From NCBI GenBank assembly GCA_025056965.1, contig JANWVF010000109.1:1-35635 (forward strand): DNA of 35,635 bases. The letters are read 5' to 3'. Below the pieces are notes generated by a model. That model worked only from the letters and a program-made list of their open reading frames with translations, was not told the origin of the DNA and did no database searches. The stretch is from Thermoflexales bacterium (GTDB taxonomy: Bacteria; Chloroflexota; Anaerolineae; J036; Brachytrichaceae). Position 1 is the first letter of the stretch. Every line of letters starts with the position of its first letter. The position numbers and the translations under genes were made by a program. This document shows positions 15,001-24,000 of this stretch, in pieces.

Positions 15001-16608
15001 CGCTGGCAGCACAATCCCGAATGTGCTGCCGCTGCCCGGCGCGCTCTCGACGAAAGCATCGCCGCCGTGGGCCTGGGCGATGCTCTTGACGATGGCCAGG
15101 CCGAGGCCGCTGCCGTCGGCGCGGTGGTTCTTGCCACGGTAAAAGCGCTCGAAGATGTGCGCCTGATCCTCGGGTGAGACGCCGATGCCGTTGTCGCGCA
15201 CCATCAGGCGCACGGCGTCGCCCTCGCTTGACGCGCTCACTTCCACGCGCCCGCCGGCCGGCGTGAACTTCAGCGCATTCTCGATTAGGTTCGATAGGGC
15301 GATCTCGACGCGCGCCCGGTCGCAGCGCACGCCGAGCGACGCGGGGTGAACGACGAGCTGGATACCTTTCTGTTCGGCGGCCTGCTCGAACGGTCGCGCC
15401 GCCGACGTTAGCAGCTCCGCGACGTCGTGCTCGGCGAGTTCGAGTTGGGCGATGCCGGCCTCGAGTCGAGAGAGATCGAGCAGGTTGCGCGTGATCCATT
15501 CCAGGCGGTCGAGCTGGGCGGCGTTCTGCGCCAAGAACTCCGCTCGCGTCGCCGGATCATCACCGGCAGGACCTTGCAGCAGCTCGGTGGCCATCTTCAG
15601 CGCGGTGATCGGCGTGCGCAGCTCGTGCGAGGCGTCGGCGATGAAGCGCCGCAGCGCATCGCGCTCTGCCGCGAGCGCCTGAAAGCTGGACTCCAGTTTG
15701 GCGGCCATGTCGTTGAAGCGACCGGCGAGCTGCTCGATCTCGTCGCCCGGCCGACCGGCGGCGCGCAGCGGCGCGCGCGCCGAGAGGTCTCCTTGTGCCA
15801 TGCGCGCGGCAGCGTTCGCCAGCGCGAGCAGTGGCGCCGACAAGCCCCGGCTAACCCACAAGCCAACCAACACGGCCAGGAGCGTCGCGCCCCCCGCGGC
15901 CAACATGAAGGCGTGCTGCGCGGTTTGTAGCGCGGCCTGGTTGATCGCCGATGCGCTGCTGAGTTCGACGTAGCCGACAATCGTGCGGCCCAGCTCGATA
16001 GGCACGCGCACATGCGTCGCGGCAGCGGGCAGCGTCTCCTCTGCCGAAGGGGAGGGCGGGAGAGCTTGCTGGCGCGGTTCGGAGAAGACGAATCGGTCGC
16101 CGTAGGGGCCAGGCACGCGCTCGACGACCATGACCTGTGCGCTCGGCGGTGCTTCGCCTGCGCCAAGTGCCTCCATCAGGCGCGCCTCGAACTCCGGATA
16201 GGCCATGCGCCGCGCAAATACGCCCGCGATAATCCAGGTCTGCCGCGCAGCCGCGACGGCCTCTGGGCGCACCTGCGGCGCGATCCACATCAGCCGGTCT
16301 GCCGCACCGCGTGGGCCGGAGTCCACGATCAGGTTACCGGCGGCGTCTAAGATGCGCACCTGGGCGTTGCCGAGGAAGGCGGCCATGTCGGCCAGCTGTT
16401 GCAGGCGATGGCGGTCGGACACCGGCTGGATCGAGCGGGCGGCCTGGCGGGCAATGGCTTGGGCGTTCATCGTCAGCAGCTCGGCCTCGCGCTGGGCCAG
16501 GTTGCTGCGGATCAGCCCAAGCGCTAGCGCGCCGACCACGCTGACGGTCAGCGCGGCCAGCAGGGCGTAGCTCAACACCAATCGCCAGCGAATCGAAAGC
16601 GTCCGCAT
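14992..16608 (-). CDS. Sensor histidine kinase (HAMP, HisKA, HATPase)
   Basis: 538-aa two-component sensor. Helix 1 is at about residues 8-33. An extracytoplasmic sensor domain (about 35-225) follows, then helix 2 at about 231-253 and a HAMP linker to about 308. The HisKA box FIADASHELRTPITALKM has phospho-accepting His328. The ATPase domain shows the N box around NLIENALKF (440-448), DNGIGVSPEDQAHIFERFY (472-490) and GSGLGLAIVKSI (499-510). All catalytic motifs are intact. It likely phosphorylates the OmpR-type regulator at 18121-18828. A triple-PDZ gene and a terminator-like hairpin lie between them, so kinase expression may be lower than, or separate from, that of the other two. No ribosome-binding site is visible before the ATG. 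Confidence 0.95.
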   Translation of the reverse strand: MRTLSIRWRLVLSYALLAALTVSVVGALALGLIRSNLAQREAELLTMNAQAIARQAARSIQPVSDRHRLQQLADMAAFLGNAQVRILDAAGNLIVDSGPRGAADRLMWIAPQVRPEAVAAARQTWIIAGVFARRMAYPEFEARLMEALGAGEAPPSAQVMVVERVPGPYGDRFVFSEPRQQALPPSPSAEETLPAAATHVRVPIELGRTIVGYVELSSASAINQAALQTAQHAFMLAAGGATLLAVLVGLWVSRGLSAPLLALANAAARMAQGDLSARAPLRAAGRPGDEIEQLAGRFNDMAAKLESSFQALAAERDALRRFIADASHELRTPITALKMATELLQGPAGDDPATRAEFLAQNAAQLDRLEWITRNLLDLSRLEAGIAQLELAEHDVAELLTSAARPFEQAAEQKGIQLVVHPASLGVRCDRARVEIALSNLIENALKFTPAGGRVEVSASSEGDAVRLMVRDNGIGVSPEDQAHIFERFYRGKNHRADGSGLGLAIVKSIAQAHGGDAFVESAPGSGSTFGIVLPASQ

Positions 16609-16636
16609 CTGGAATTTCGTCTGTCGCCAATGAGCG

Positions 16637-16680
16637 AAAAGCTCCTCGGGCCGCCGCGTGCGGCTGCGCGCCCGAGGAGC
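16637..16680 (-). terminator. Terminator-like hairpin between the PDZ and kinase genes
   Basis: Arms 16641-16651 and 16670-16680 are perfect 11-bp complements (GCTCCTCGGGC/GCCCGAGGAGC), with an 18-nt loop that can itself pair. Read on the minus strand, TTTT follows at 16640-16637. The U tract is short, so partial termination is more likely than full. Confidence 0.6.
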
Positions 16681-16713
16681 AACTTTAGGTCGAACGGAGT
16701 GCAGACATCCGCG

Positions 16714-17982
16714 CTATGCGTCGCGGCCGGCTATCTCCGGTTCTGGAACCTGCGGCAGCGGCAAAGGCAGATTGTCGAAGTTGAAGTCGAACGGCAACCG
16801 GAAGCCGGGAATGATCTCCAATCCTCGGCTGCCGTCACCTTCGGCGTTGGGCAGAAGGCGCTCGAAGCGGATGAATTGGCCGAGTGATACCCCCAAGTAG
16901 GCCGCGCCGGGCTTGTCGGGATTCTCGCCCAACGTCACGGTGACCTCGGTCGGCTTATCCTCGCCCTGTCGCTGCACGCTCAGCGTGAGGCGATCACCGG
17001 GTTTGCTGTTGCGCACCAGCTCGATCAGGTCTCGCGGCGATTTGATTGGCTTGTCGTTGACGGCAAGGATCACGTCGCCCTGCTTCAGGCCGGCCTTGTC
17101 GGCCGGGCTGCCGGCGGTGACGCCGTTGACCGTCACGGCTGCCCACGTCTCGGGCACCAAGTCACCCGGCGGAGTAGGGATGGGCAGATTGCGCGGCAGC
17201 CAGCCCATCGGGTCGAAGACCGGCGCGTAACGGATGCCGAGGTAGGCTGCGCCCTTCTTATCGGGGTTCTCGCCCAACGTCACCTTCAGTTTCTGCTCCG
17301 CGTCCTTGCGCGTGATGGTGAGCGTCACGGCATCCCCGGGCTTGAACTTAGCGATCAAGTCGGCCAGCGGATTCTGGGCGTCCAACCGAGTCTCGTTCAC
17401 GGCGATGATGATGTCGTCGCGTTGCAGGCCGGCCCGGGCCGCAGGGCTACCGCTGATGACCTCGGTGACACGCACCTGGTCGGAGAAGCGCCGCATCTGC
17501 TCTTCCAGCCCTTTGCGCAGCTGCTCCGGGTTGAACGGCAGTTGCCTGGGCGTTTGGCCGGGCGGAGCCGGCGTCGCTTCGGATGGCGAGGGCAGGCTCT
17601 GGAACGGCGTCACGCCGAGGATTGCGCGGCCGTCGGCCTCGCCCAGGGTGACCTTAAAAGTCAACTCGCGATCGCCCCGCATGACGCGGACTTGCACTTG
17701 TTCACCTGGCTTGAACTTGGCCAGCGCATCCCGCAGCGCTTGAGCGTCGTTGACCTCGACGTCGTTCACCCTGAGGATGATGTCGCCACGCCGGAGGCCG
17801 GCCTTGGCCGCCGGACCGCCGCGCTGCACGGAGACGATCAGCACCCCCTTCTCATCCTCGGCCTGGGTCGCCGCAGCGGTTGGGGTTTGAGCCGTCGCGG
17901 TGTAAACCGTCGTCGCCAAGCCGGCCAGGGCGATGGCGAACGCGGCGATGATGCCTATCACTTTCGTCATGCGTTTCGTCAT
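16714..17982 (-). CDS. Secreted protein with three PDZ domains and no protease domain
   Basis: 422 aa. Residues about 7-31 form a signal peptide or anchor (VIGIIAAFAIALAGLATTVY). Three PDZ modules follow. Each carries a GSPA/GGPA-KAGL-xxGDxIL-xVN core: GGPAAKAGLRRGDIILRVND, then GSPAARAGLQRDDIIIAVNE, then GSPADKAGLKQGDVILAVND. Linkers repeat GENPDKKGAAYLGI and GENPDKPGAAYLGV, which indicates internal duplication. No trypsin-like or S41 catalytic domain is present, so unlike DegP/HtrA it should only bind peptide tails. A good AAGGAG ribosome-binding site precedes the ATG. It lies between the response regulator and histidine kinase genes on the same strand, so it may present or titrate misfolded envelope proteins for the kinase. 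That role is an inference. Confidence 0.88.
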   Translation of the reverse strand: MTKRMTKVIGIIAAFAIALAGLATTVYTATAQTPTAAATQAEDEKGVLIVSVQRGGPAAKAGLRRGDIILRVNDVEVNDAQALRDALAKFKPGEQVQVRVMRGDRELTFKVTLGEADGRAILGVTPFQSLPSPSEATPAPPGQTPRQLPFNPEQLRKGLEEQMRRFSDQVRVTEVISGSPAARAGLQRDDIIIAVNETRLDAQNPLADLIAKFKPGDAVTLTITRKDAEQKLKVTLGENPDKKGAAYLGIRYAPVFDPMGWLPRNLPIPTPPGDLVPETWAAVTVNGVTAGSPADKAGLKQGDVILAVNDKPIKSPRDLIELVRNSKPGDRLTLSVQRQGEDKPTEVTVTLGENPDKPGAAYLGVSLGQFIRFERLLPNAEGDGSRGLEIIPGFRLPFDFNFDNLPLPLPQVPEPEIAGRDA

Positions 17983-18018
17983 ATCGCATCTCTCCTTGCA
18001 TCAGTAGTCTCATGGAGG

Positions 18019-18066
18019 ATTCTAGGCAGGAAGGTTTGCGAAACGCCGATCGGTTCGGTTAAGGTT
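18019..18066 (-). promoter_or_regulatory. Candidate regulated promoter of the PDZ gene
   Basis: On the minus strand TAGAAT (18024-18019) is a good -10, but no -35 matches. In its place are three AACC repeats at 18066-18063, 18060-18057 and 18055-18052, and a fourth at 18036-18033. Missing -35 boxes with short direct repeats are common where OmpR-type regulators activate. The adjacent regulator is the natural candidate. Not proven. Confidence 0.3.
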
Positions 18067-18120
18067 CTGCAACATTCACGATGCTTGCTCCGGCGCAGCC
18101 GGGTGGATCGGCGCCGGCGC

Positions 18121-18828
18121 TCACGGCTCGAATTTGTAGCCCACGCCGCGCATCGTCACCAGCCAACGCGGCTGGGCAGGGTCGTCTTCTAGCTTCTCGC
18201 GCAGGCGACGGATGTGTACGTCTACGGTGCGGTCGTCGCCAATGCCGCCGCTATAGCCCCAGACCGCCTCGATCAGCGCGCTGCGGCTGAAAGGTCGGCG
18301 CGGATGAGTGATGAGATGCCGCAGCAGTTTGAATTCGGTCGGCGTCAGTGGGATAGTCTTGCCCTCGCGCTCGACGACTAGGCGCGCCAAGTCCACTTTG
18401 ATGTTGCCGAAGATGATCTCCTGGGCATCGGCATCGTTAGGGGCTAACTCGCCGTATGTCCGGCGCAGGGCGGCGCGCACGCGCGAGATCAGCTCGCGCA
18501 GGCTGAACGGCTTTACGATGTAATCGTCGGCGCCCAGTTCCAGCCCGAGCACCTTGTCCACTTCTTCATCGCGGGCCGTGACCATCAGGATGGGTTGGCG
18601 CTTGCCCTCGGCGCGCAATTGGCGACAGACGTCGAAGCCGCTCATGCCCGGCAGCCGTGCGTCCAACAAGATCAGGTGAATGGCCTGCTTGCGGACCGCT
18701 TCGAGCGCCGCTTCGCCGGTTTCCACCACAGTGACGGCGAAGCCCTCTTGCTTCAGGGCGAACTCCAGCCCGCGCGAGATGGCGCGATCGTCCTCGACGA
18801 CCAGGATGTGATGGGTTGCTTCGGCCAT
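18121..18828 (-). CDS. OmpR/PhoB-family response regulator
   Basis: 235 aa from the ATG at 18828. A longer frame upstream codes for a hydrophobic, non-conserved stretch and is rejected. The receiver domain begins HILVVEDDRAISRGLEFAL with the acidic pair. The phosphorylatable Asp lies in LILLDARLPGMSGFDVC, and the conserved Lys in GADDYIVKPFSLREL. The C-terminal winged helix ends with GYSGGIGDDRTVDVHIRRLR and VRGVGYKFEP-like MRGVGYKFEP. It binds DNA, usually as a dimer at direct repeats. No Shine-Dalgarno is seen before the ATG. It heads the RR-PDZ-HK cluster and probably controls it. The L,D-transpeptidase-like gene is divergent, 107 bp away. Confidence 0.95.
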   Translation of the reverse strand: MAEATHHILVVEDDRAISRGLEFALKQEGFAVTVVETGEAALEAVRKQAIHLILLDARLPGMSGFDVCRQLRAEGKRQPILMVTARDEEVDKVLGLELGADDYIVKPFSLRELISRVRAALRRTYGELAPNDADAQEIIFGNIKVDLARLVVEREGKTIPLTPTEFKLLRHLITHPRRPFSRSALIEAVWGYSGGIGDDRTVDVHIRRLREKLEDDPAQPRWLVTMRGVGYKFEP

Positions 18829-18935
18829 CGGTGAGCGTATACAAGGGCAGTATATAGAGGCACAGAATAAGAGGACGAATAGAATTTCTGTGCGCACCGT
18901 CGCGCTATAGCAGCGCATGGGCCAGGAGATTCGCC

Positions 18936-19373
18936 ATGGATCGCATCGGTAAGCTCTTCTGTGTCCTCAGCGCCTTGCTGGCTGCTTTATCTGCTTTTGC
19001 ACTGCCGCCTTCGCCCGCCGAGGCCGCTGGCCGCAAGCGCATCGTGGTCGTCCTCAGGGAGCAGCGCGTCTACGCTTACGAAGGTAACACCGTAGTCTTT
19101 GCCACGCGGGCGAACGTGCGCGGCGCCAAGCGGGGCAACTTCCGCATCCGGAGCAAGATTCCGATGGCCAAGTCCTCGGTGCTGGGATGGAAGCTGCCAT
19201 ATTGGATGGGGATCTACTATGTCGGCCGCATTGAGAATGGCTTTCACGGTTACTCAATTCGGTCGAACGGGGCGTTGGCGGCGAACTCGCTCGGCTGTAT
19301 CGTGATGCCCACCCCTGCGGCGGCATGGCTCTATCGCTGGGCTCGCATCGGCACGCCCGTCACGATCCGCTAA
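18936..19373 (+). CDS. Secreted L,D-transpeptidase-like (YkuD-fold) protein with altered motif
   Basis: 145 aa, with a signal peptide (about 1-31, ending PAEAAG) and a single YkuD-type catalytic domain. The segment LPYWMGIYYVGRIENGFHGY is typical and gives His104. After 13 residues comes SLGCIVM with the likely nucleophile Cys121. In most family members this reads SHGCIR/N. Here His becomes Leu and the Arg/Asn becomes Val, so activity or substrate may be changed. Active enzymes cross-link peptidoglycan or attach proteins to it. Start is ATG 18936 with an AGGAG site upstream. It is divergent from the response regulator and could belong to its regulon. Its stop overlaps the convergent tricorn gene by 4 bp. 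Confidence 0.8.
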   Translation: MDRIGKLFCVLSALLAALSAFALPPSPAEAAGRKRIVVVLREQRVYAYEGNTVVFATRANVRGAKRGNFRIRSKIPMAKSSVLGWKLPYWMGIYYVGRIENGFHGYSIRSNGALAANSLGCIVMPTPAAAWLYRWARIGTPVTIR

Positions 19374-22300
19374 CGAAGCCGAGGCGCAGCGCGGCTCGGC
19401 CGTGCATCGAAGTCGGGAAGGCGCGGCGGGTTGGCTTCCATCAGGCGTTGAATTTCATGGATGGCGCGCTCGAGCTGCGCATCGCAGCCGTTCACCCAGT
19501 CTTGGGGCGTGTTGTCTATCACGATGTCCGGCTCGACGCCGTAGTTTTCGAGCCGCCAATCCACGTCGTGGAACCACAGCGCAAACTCCGGCTGGGTGGT
19601 GATCGTGCCATCGGTCAGCGTATGTTGAGGCGAGATGCCGATCACGCCACCCCAGGTACGCATGCCGATGAGCGGTCCCAGCTTTAGGGCCTTGAAGCCA
19701 TGGGCGAACACGTCGCCATCGCTGCCGGTGTATTCATTAGCGATGGCGACCAGCGGGCCAAGCACCGATTCCTCGGGGTAGGGGATGGGCACTTTTGCCC
19801 AGCGCGCTACGTCGTAGCCGATGCGTCGGCGGGCCAGCTTCTCCAGGAGCAACTGAGAGACGTGCCCCCCCGCGTTGTAGCGCACATCTACGATGAGCGC
19901 GTCGCGTTCTAGCTCGGCTAAGAAGCCGCGGTGGAACTCGGCGAAGCCGCGGGGCATCATGTCGGGGATGTGCACGTAGCCGGCGCGTCCGTCGGTCGCC
20001 TCGTGCACGCGGCGACGGTTGCGCTCCACCCAGTCGCGGTACCAGGCACGCCGGTCGTCGTGCAGCGTCCGAACGATTACCACCCTAGGGCTCGGCGGCG
20101 AAGAATCCGAATTCGGTCGAGCGACGGTGAGCGCCACGTCCACGCCGGCCTGGTTAACCAGCAGCATGTGGGGTGAAAGCTCATGCGCCAGCTTGACGCC
20201 GTTGATGGCGAGCAGGCGATCCCCCGGCCGGACGCTCACGCCGGGCGCGTTGAGCGGAGAATCGTCCTTGGGGGACCACGTGTCGCCTTGTGCGATGCGC
20301 GTGACGCGCCAGACCTGCTCGCCTGCGTCCCAGGCGAACTCGGCGGCCAGCCGGCCGAGTGAGACCGAGCGCGGGTTGTGACGATAGTCGCCGCCGTACT
20401 CGTAGCAGTGCGATGTGCCCAACTCGCCCTGCATTTCCCACATCAGGTCGCTGAACTCGCTGCGGCTGCTCACCCGCTCGACCAGCGGCAGGTAGGTGTC
20501 GTAGACGGCCTTCCAGTCCACCTGCGACATGTCCGGCGTCCAGAATTGGTCGCGCTGCAACCGCCAGGCCTCGCGGAACATCTGTCGCCATTCCGCGGCG
20601 GGGTTGACGCTGACGTTGACCCGACCTAGGTCAATCCAGCCGGTCTTGCGCGGTGGGCCGTCGTTGGTCGGCTGTGCCCCCACCTTGATCACGCGCAACC
20701 GCGCGCCGGTCGAATAGACCAGCCACTGTCCGTTGGCCGACAAGGAGAAATCGCGCACGCCCTCCGCGATGTCTTCTTCCTTGCGCGACTCCAGGTCGTA
20801 GCACTTCAGCCGAGATGGCGGCTCGTGCGAATCGTTAAGTGCGCCGTTCGATGCCGACTCTGGGGCGTAGCTGGTGTAGAAGACGTGCTTGCCGTTGCCG
20901 GCACCTGCGATTTTGCGATACAAACCTTCGCGTACCGGGAAGGCCAGCACGCGCTTCTGGATGCCGTCTAGGTCAATCACCAGCTTAGGCCTTTCGCGCT
21001 TGCCTTTGTCCCTGTTGTTGGGCGTCGTCTCGTCTTCGCCTTCTCGGTCGTTCTCTTGGTCGTCCGCGTCCGCCTCTTTGGGTGGCAGCGGCATGAACGG
21101 TGATGGCGTGTCTCGCTGCAGGGTGATCAGACAGGGGATCATGCCGCGTGGGAAGCTCAGCTCGAACTGTAAGTTGTCGTATACCGGCGAGAAAACGCGC
21201 GACGAAAGGAAGAACAGATATTTGCCGGTCGGGTCGAAGGCCGGCTTAATGTCGGCCAGCACCGGATCGGTGATCTGGGTGATCTGTCCGGTCGCGCCGT
21301 GCCACAACTTGATCGCCGTGCGGCGCAGCGAGATTGAGCAGTCGTAGGCCAGCCACTCGCCGTCCGGAGACCAGTCGAAGCCTTGGATGGGTTTACTCAC
21401 GCCGCGATCTACAACGGTTAGGGTCTCGCGCTCGTGGTCGTAGACGACGATCTCGTAGCGGTGATTGGTGAACGCGATTTGGCCCTTCACCGGATTGATT
21501 TTGATGGCGGTGATGCGGCCGGTGTCCATCCAAGGCGCGCGCTCGACCGGCGCGTCGCCCGCAAAGGCGAAACTCTGCCATGTCTCCTCGCCGCCCTCAT
21601 CGGTGATGGCGAGCACGGTCTCGTCACTCGTCCAAACCGGCAGGCGGTAGCGCACACCATCGGGCACGCCGTGCTGGGTGACCGCGCCTTCGTAGTTGTA
21701 GAAGGTGTAGAGCTTGCCGCGCGTAGTGATGGCCAGCTTGTCGCCCTTAGGGCTGATGGCGAAGCCGTCTAGGCTCACGCCAGCGTAGGAGAACTTGCGC
21801 TGGCGTTGCGTTTGCGGCGATCGCCACTCGATGGGGATGATCTGCGAGCGGCCCGTCGCTGGGTCGAAGACGTATAGGTCGGCGCCGGCGTGGTATACGA
21901 TGCGCCGGCCATCGGTGGTGGCGTTGCGCACGTAGAAATCGCGATGCGCCGTATGGCGACGTAGTTGCTTGCCGCTTGGCGTGCACGAATACAGGTTGCC
22001 GATGCCCTCGTGGTCGCTGATGAAGTAGATGCGGTTGTCGTCTAGCCACATCGGCGAAGCCAAATTGCTGTCTAGCTCGATCAGCGGCTTCCAGTTGCCG
22101 TCGCCGCGCAGGTCAATCCACAAGCGGCCGGCCATGCCGCCTCGATAGCGCTTCCAGCGTGCGGGGTCGCCGGTGTTGCGGCCGATGACCGCGCCGCCGT
22201 GCGGTCCGTAGGCAATAGTGCGCGCTGGTCCGCAGGGGATGCGCTGTGGATGTGCCGGATCATCGAGGGCGACGGCGTAAAGGAAGGTCATGTGATCGAA

Positions 22301-22624
22301 GGGCTGGTTGGCGGCGCTGGCAAAGACCACGCGGCCGTCGCGCGTCCAGCCGACTACGTCGCAGTCACCACCCAGGTAGGTCAGACGTCGCGGCGCGCCG
22401 CCCAACGCAGGCATCACATAGACCTCTCCGCCGCCTTCATCTTGGCCGGTGAAGGCTAGCCATTGGCCGTCGGGTGAGAAGCGCGGCGATGATTCCTCGT
22501 CCGGCGCAGCGGTGAGCCGGCGCGGGATGCCGCCCTTGACCGAGACCAGCCACAAATCGTCCTCGCACACGAACGCAACGATGTCTCTGAAGATAGTGGG
22601 GAAGCGATAGTAGCCAGGCGCCAT
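19370..22624 (-). CDS. Tricorn protease homologue
   Basis: About 1084 aa from ATG 22624. A TTG 12 nt upstream is less likely. The order is as in archaeal tricorn: N-terminal beta-propeller repeats (LWLVSVKGGIPRRLT, SPDGQWLAFTG and others, to about 640), a mixed domain with GTSHCYEYGG (Ser738-His739), a PDZ module (LNAPGVSVRPGDRLLAINGV), and a C-terminal S41-type domain. In NEYTGSDGD the nucleophile serine falls at about 968 and Asp at 969, near the Thermoplasma positions 965 and 966. A charged, low-complexity insert (about 500-530) separates the propellers. In tricorn the complex degrades peptides released by other proteases in the cytoplasm. No signal peptide is visible here. A TAAAAT hexamer 11 nt before the ATG and the lack of a Shine-Dalgarno suggest a very short leader. 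Confidence 0.93.
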   Translation of the reverse strand: MAPGYYRFPTIFRDIVAFVCEDDLWLVSVKGGIPRRLTAAPDEESSPRFSPDGQWLAFTGQDEGGGEVYVMPALGGAPRRLTYLGGDCDVVGWTRDGRVVFASAANQPFDHMTFLYAVALDDPAHPQRIPCGPARTIAYGPHGGAVIGRNTGDPARWKRYRGGMAGRLWIDLRGDGNWKPLIELDSNLASPMWLDDNRIYFISDHEGIGNLYSCTPSGKQLRRHTAHRDFYVRNATTDGRRIVYHAGADLYVFDPATGRSQIIPIEWRSPQTQRQRKFSYAGVSLDGFAISPKGDKLAITTRGKLYTFYNYEGAVTQHGVPDGVRYRLPVWTSDETVLAITDEGGEETWQSFAFAGDAPVERAPWMDTGRITAIKINPVKGQIAFTNHRYEIVVYDHERETLTVVDRGVSKPIQGFDWSPDGEWLAYDCSISLRRTAIKLWHGATGQITQITDPVLADIKPAFDPTGKYLFFLSSRVFSPVYDNLQFELSFPRGMIPCLITLQRDTPSPFMPLPPKEADADDQENDREGEDETTPNNRDKGKRERPKLVIDLDGIQKRVLAFPVREGLYRKIAGAGNGKHVFYTSYAPESASNGALNDSHEPPSRLKCYDLESRKEEDIAEGVRDFSLSANGQWLVYSTGARLRVIKVGAQPTNDGPPRKTGWIDLGRVNVSVNPAAEWRQMFREAWRLQRDQFWTPDMSQVDWKAVYDTYLPLVERVSSRSEFSDLMWEMQGELGTSHCYEYGGDYRHNPRSVSLGRLAAEFAWDAGEQVWRVTRIAQGDTWSPKDDSPLNAPGVSVRPGDRLLAINGVKLAHELSPHMLLVNQAGVDVALTVARPNSDSSPPSPRVVIVRTLHDDRRAWYRDWVERNRRRVHEATDGRAGYVHIPDMMPRGFAEFHRGFLAELERDALIVDVRYNAGGHVSQLLLEKLARRRIGYDVARWAKVPIPYPEESVLGPLVAIANEYTGSDGDVFAHGFKALKLGPLIGMRTWGGVIGISPQHTLTDGTITTQPEFALWFHDVDWRLENYGVEPDIVIDNTPQDWVNGCDAQLERAIHEIQRLMEANPPRLPDFDARPSRAAPRLR

Positions 22625-22728
22625 GAACGACGCCAATTTTAAGGGAGCGAGGCGCGATGCTGACCAATCGTTTCAACCGGAGACGCCTCGGGCGGGCCGC
22701 GTTCTAAGCAGGGGCAGGCGTGGCAGCG

Positions 22729-23994
22729 CTATTCGTATCTGCGGGACGCAGCGGTCTCGCTGCGCGATGAGATGCCGAACCTTTTCAGCAGCGCGCGCAG
22801 CTCCTGAAGCGGAACTATACCTGAGTCAGGCGATTGCTCTTCGCGCCGGCGCGCGCCAAGCTCGTCGGCAGCTGCAAGCACCATCACGGCCACGTCGTAT
22901 GCTGCCCGAGGCTTGCCTAGTTGTCGCGCCCGCGCCGCAAATGTCGCCAACTCACGCCTCTCCGCTTGCAGCCAGTGGCAGATGTGCTCCAGCACGTCAA
23001 GCGGGGATTCGGCGATGACGCCGGCGCCGCCTTCGACCACGTAACGAGCGTTGCCTTCTTCCTGGCCGGGCAGCACTTCGATGAGGATCATGGGCAGGCC
23101 GCAGGCCAGCGATTCGGTGGTGATCAGTCCGCCGGCCTTGCAGATAATCACATCGGCGGCATGCATGAAGGTGGGCATGTCGTCCACGAAGTTGTAGAGA
23201 TGTGTTAAGGCATGCCACTCGATTGCGCGCAGCGTGCGATCTAGCTCGTCGTCGCCCCCAGCACTGATGACGAGTTGAATCGGCAACCCCGAATGGTTTA
23301 GCCCGCGCAACATCTCGCCCAGCTTGGGCACGCGCGCGCTGCCAATAGCGAGGATCGTCGTGAGGTCCGATTGCCAGCCCAGTCGGGTGCGTAGCGCGTG
23401 CTTTGGCCCGGCGTCTTTGCTCAACGCCGGATTGACCGGGATGCCGATCAGTCGAATCTTCTCTTCGTGCATGCCGGACTTCACTGCCAAGTCGTATGCT
23501 TCCTGCGTCGGCACTACGATCCGGTCGCTCGCGTCATTGAACCATACGCGATGCACGCTCACCAGGTCGGTGACCACAGTGATCAGCGCTGCGCTGCGGC
23601 CATTCAGCCGAAATAGGGCGTTGAGCGGCGCCTGATACAGAGGCCACGTGTTAACGATCGCCTCTGGGTCGTAGGCGTTCAACGTATCGCGCAGTGCCTC
23701 GTAGAGCATGAGGATGATCGCGCTCTCGAAAATAAGGCTGGTGATAGGCTGGTCGGTGGCCAGATAGCCGAGCTGATAGAGCTCCGGCGCCTGCTTGACC
23801 AGCCAGTCGTAGTCGGTCTGGCTATCGCGCAGGATGCGCGGCACGCGAGGGTGCTCCAGTGCGTTGACTATATTTACCTGAACACGATCACCGGCAAGCT
23901 CGTGTAAGGCCTCGGCAATTGCGTTGGCCGCGCTGCGATGGCCGAAGCCGGCGTCAGCGGTGAGAATGAGGATGCGCCTGCGCCCTTCCGACAT
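22729..23994 (-). CDS. MGDG-synthase/UgtP-type glycosyltransferase
   Basis: About 421 aa from ATG 23994. It resembles the GT28 group of diacylglycerol glycosyltransferases, with an N-terminal ILILTADAGFGHRSAANAI motif for lipid-acceptor binding. The C-terminal half has IICKAGGLITTESLACGLPM and EVLPGQEEGNARYVVEGGAG, the nucleotide-sugar-binding signature (GGxT-E and PGQEExN). It probably makes mono- or polyglycosyl diacylglycerols at the inner membrane, using UDP-glucose or UDP-galactose. The donor cannot be told. The start has no Shine-Dalgarno. A good promoter with its -10 ending 6 nt before the ATG predicts a leaderless mRNA. The upstream gene on the opposite strand is a sigma-like factor, 139 bp away. 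Confidence 0.88.
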   Translation of the reverse strand: MSEGRRRILILTADAGFGHRSAANAIAEALHELAGDRVQVNIVNALEHPRVPRILRDSQTDYDWLVKQAPELYQLGYLATDQPITSLIFESAIILMLYEALRDTLNAYDPEAIVNTWPLYQAPLNALFRLNGRSAALITVVTDLVSVHRVWFNDASDRIVVPTQEAYDLAVKSGMHEEKIRLIGIPVNPALSKDAGPKHALRTRLGWQSDLTTILAIGSARVPKLGEMLRGLNHSGLPIQLVISAGGDDELDRTLRAIEWHALTHLYNFVDDMPTFMHAADVIICKAGGLITTESLACGLPMILIEVLPGQEEGNARYVVEGGAGVIAESPLDVLEHICHWLQAERRELATFAARARQLGKPRAAYDVAVMVLAAADELGARRREEQSPDSGIVPLQELRALLKRFGISSRSETAASRRYE

Positions 23995-24000
23995 GGCGCG

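Noticed and set aside
18829-18918. Longer N-terminus for the response regulator
   Set aside because: The added 30 residues are hydrophobic and cysteine-rich, and receiver domains start right at the downstream Met.
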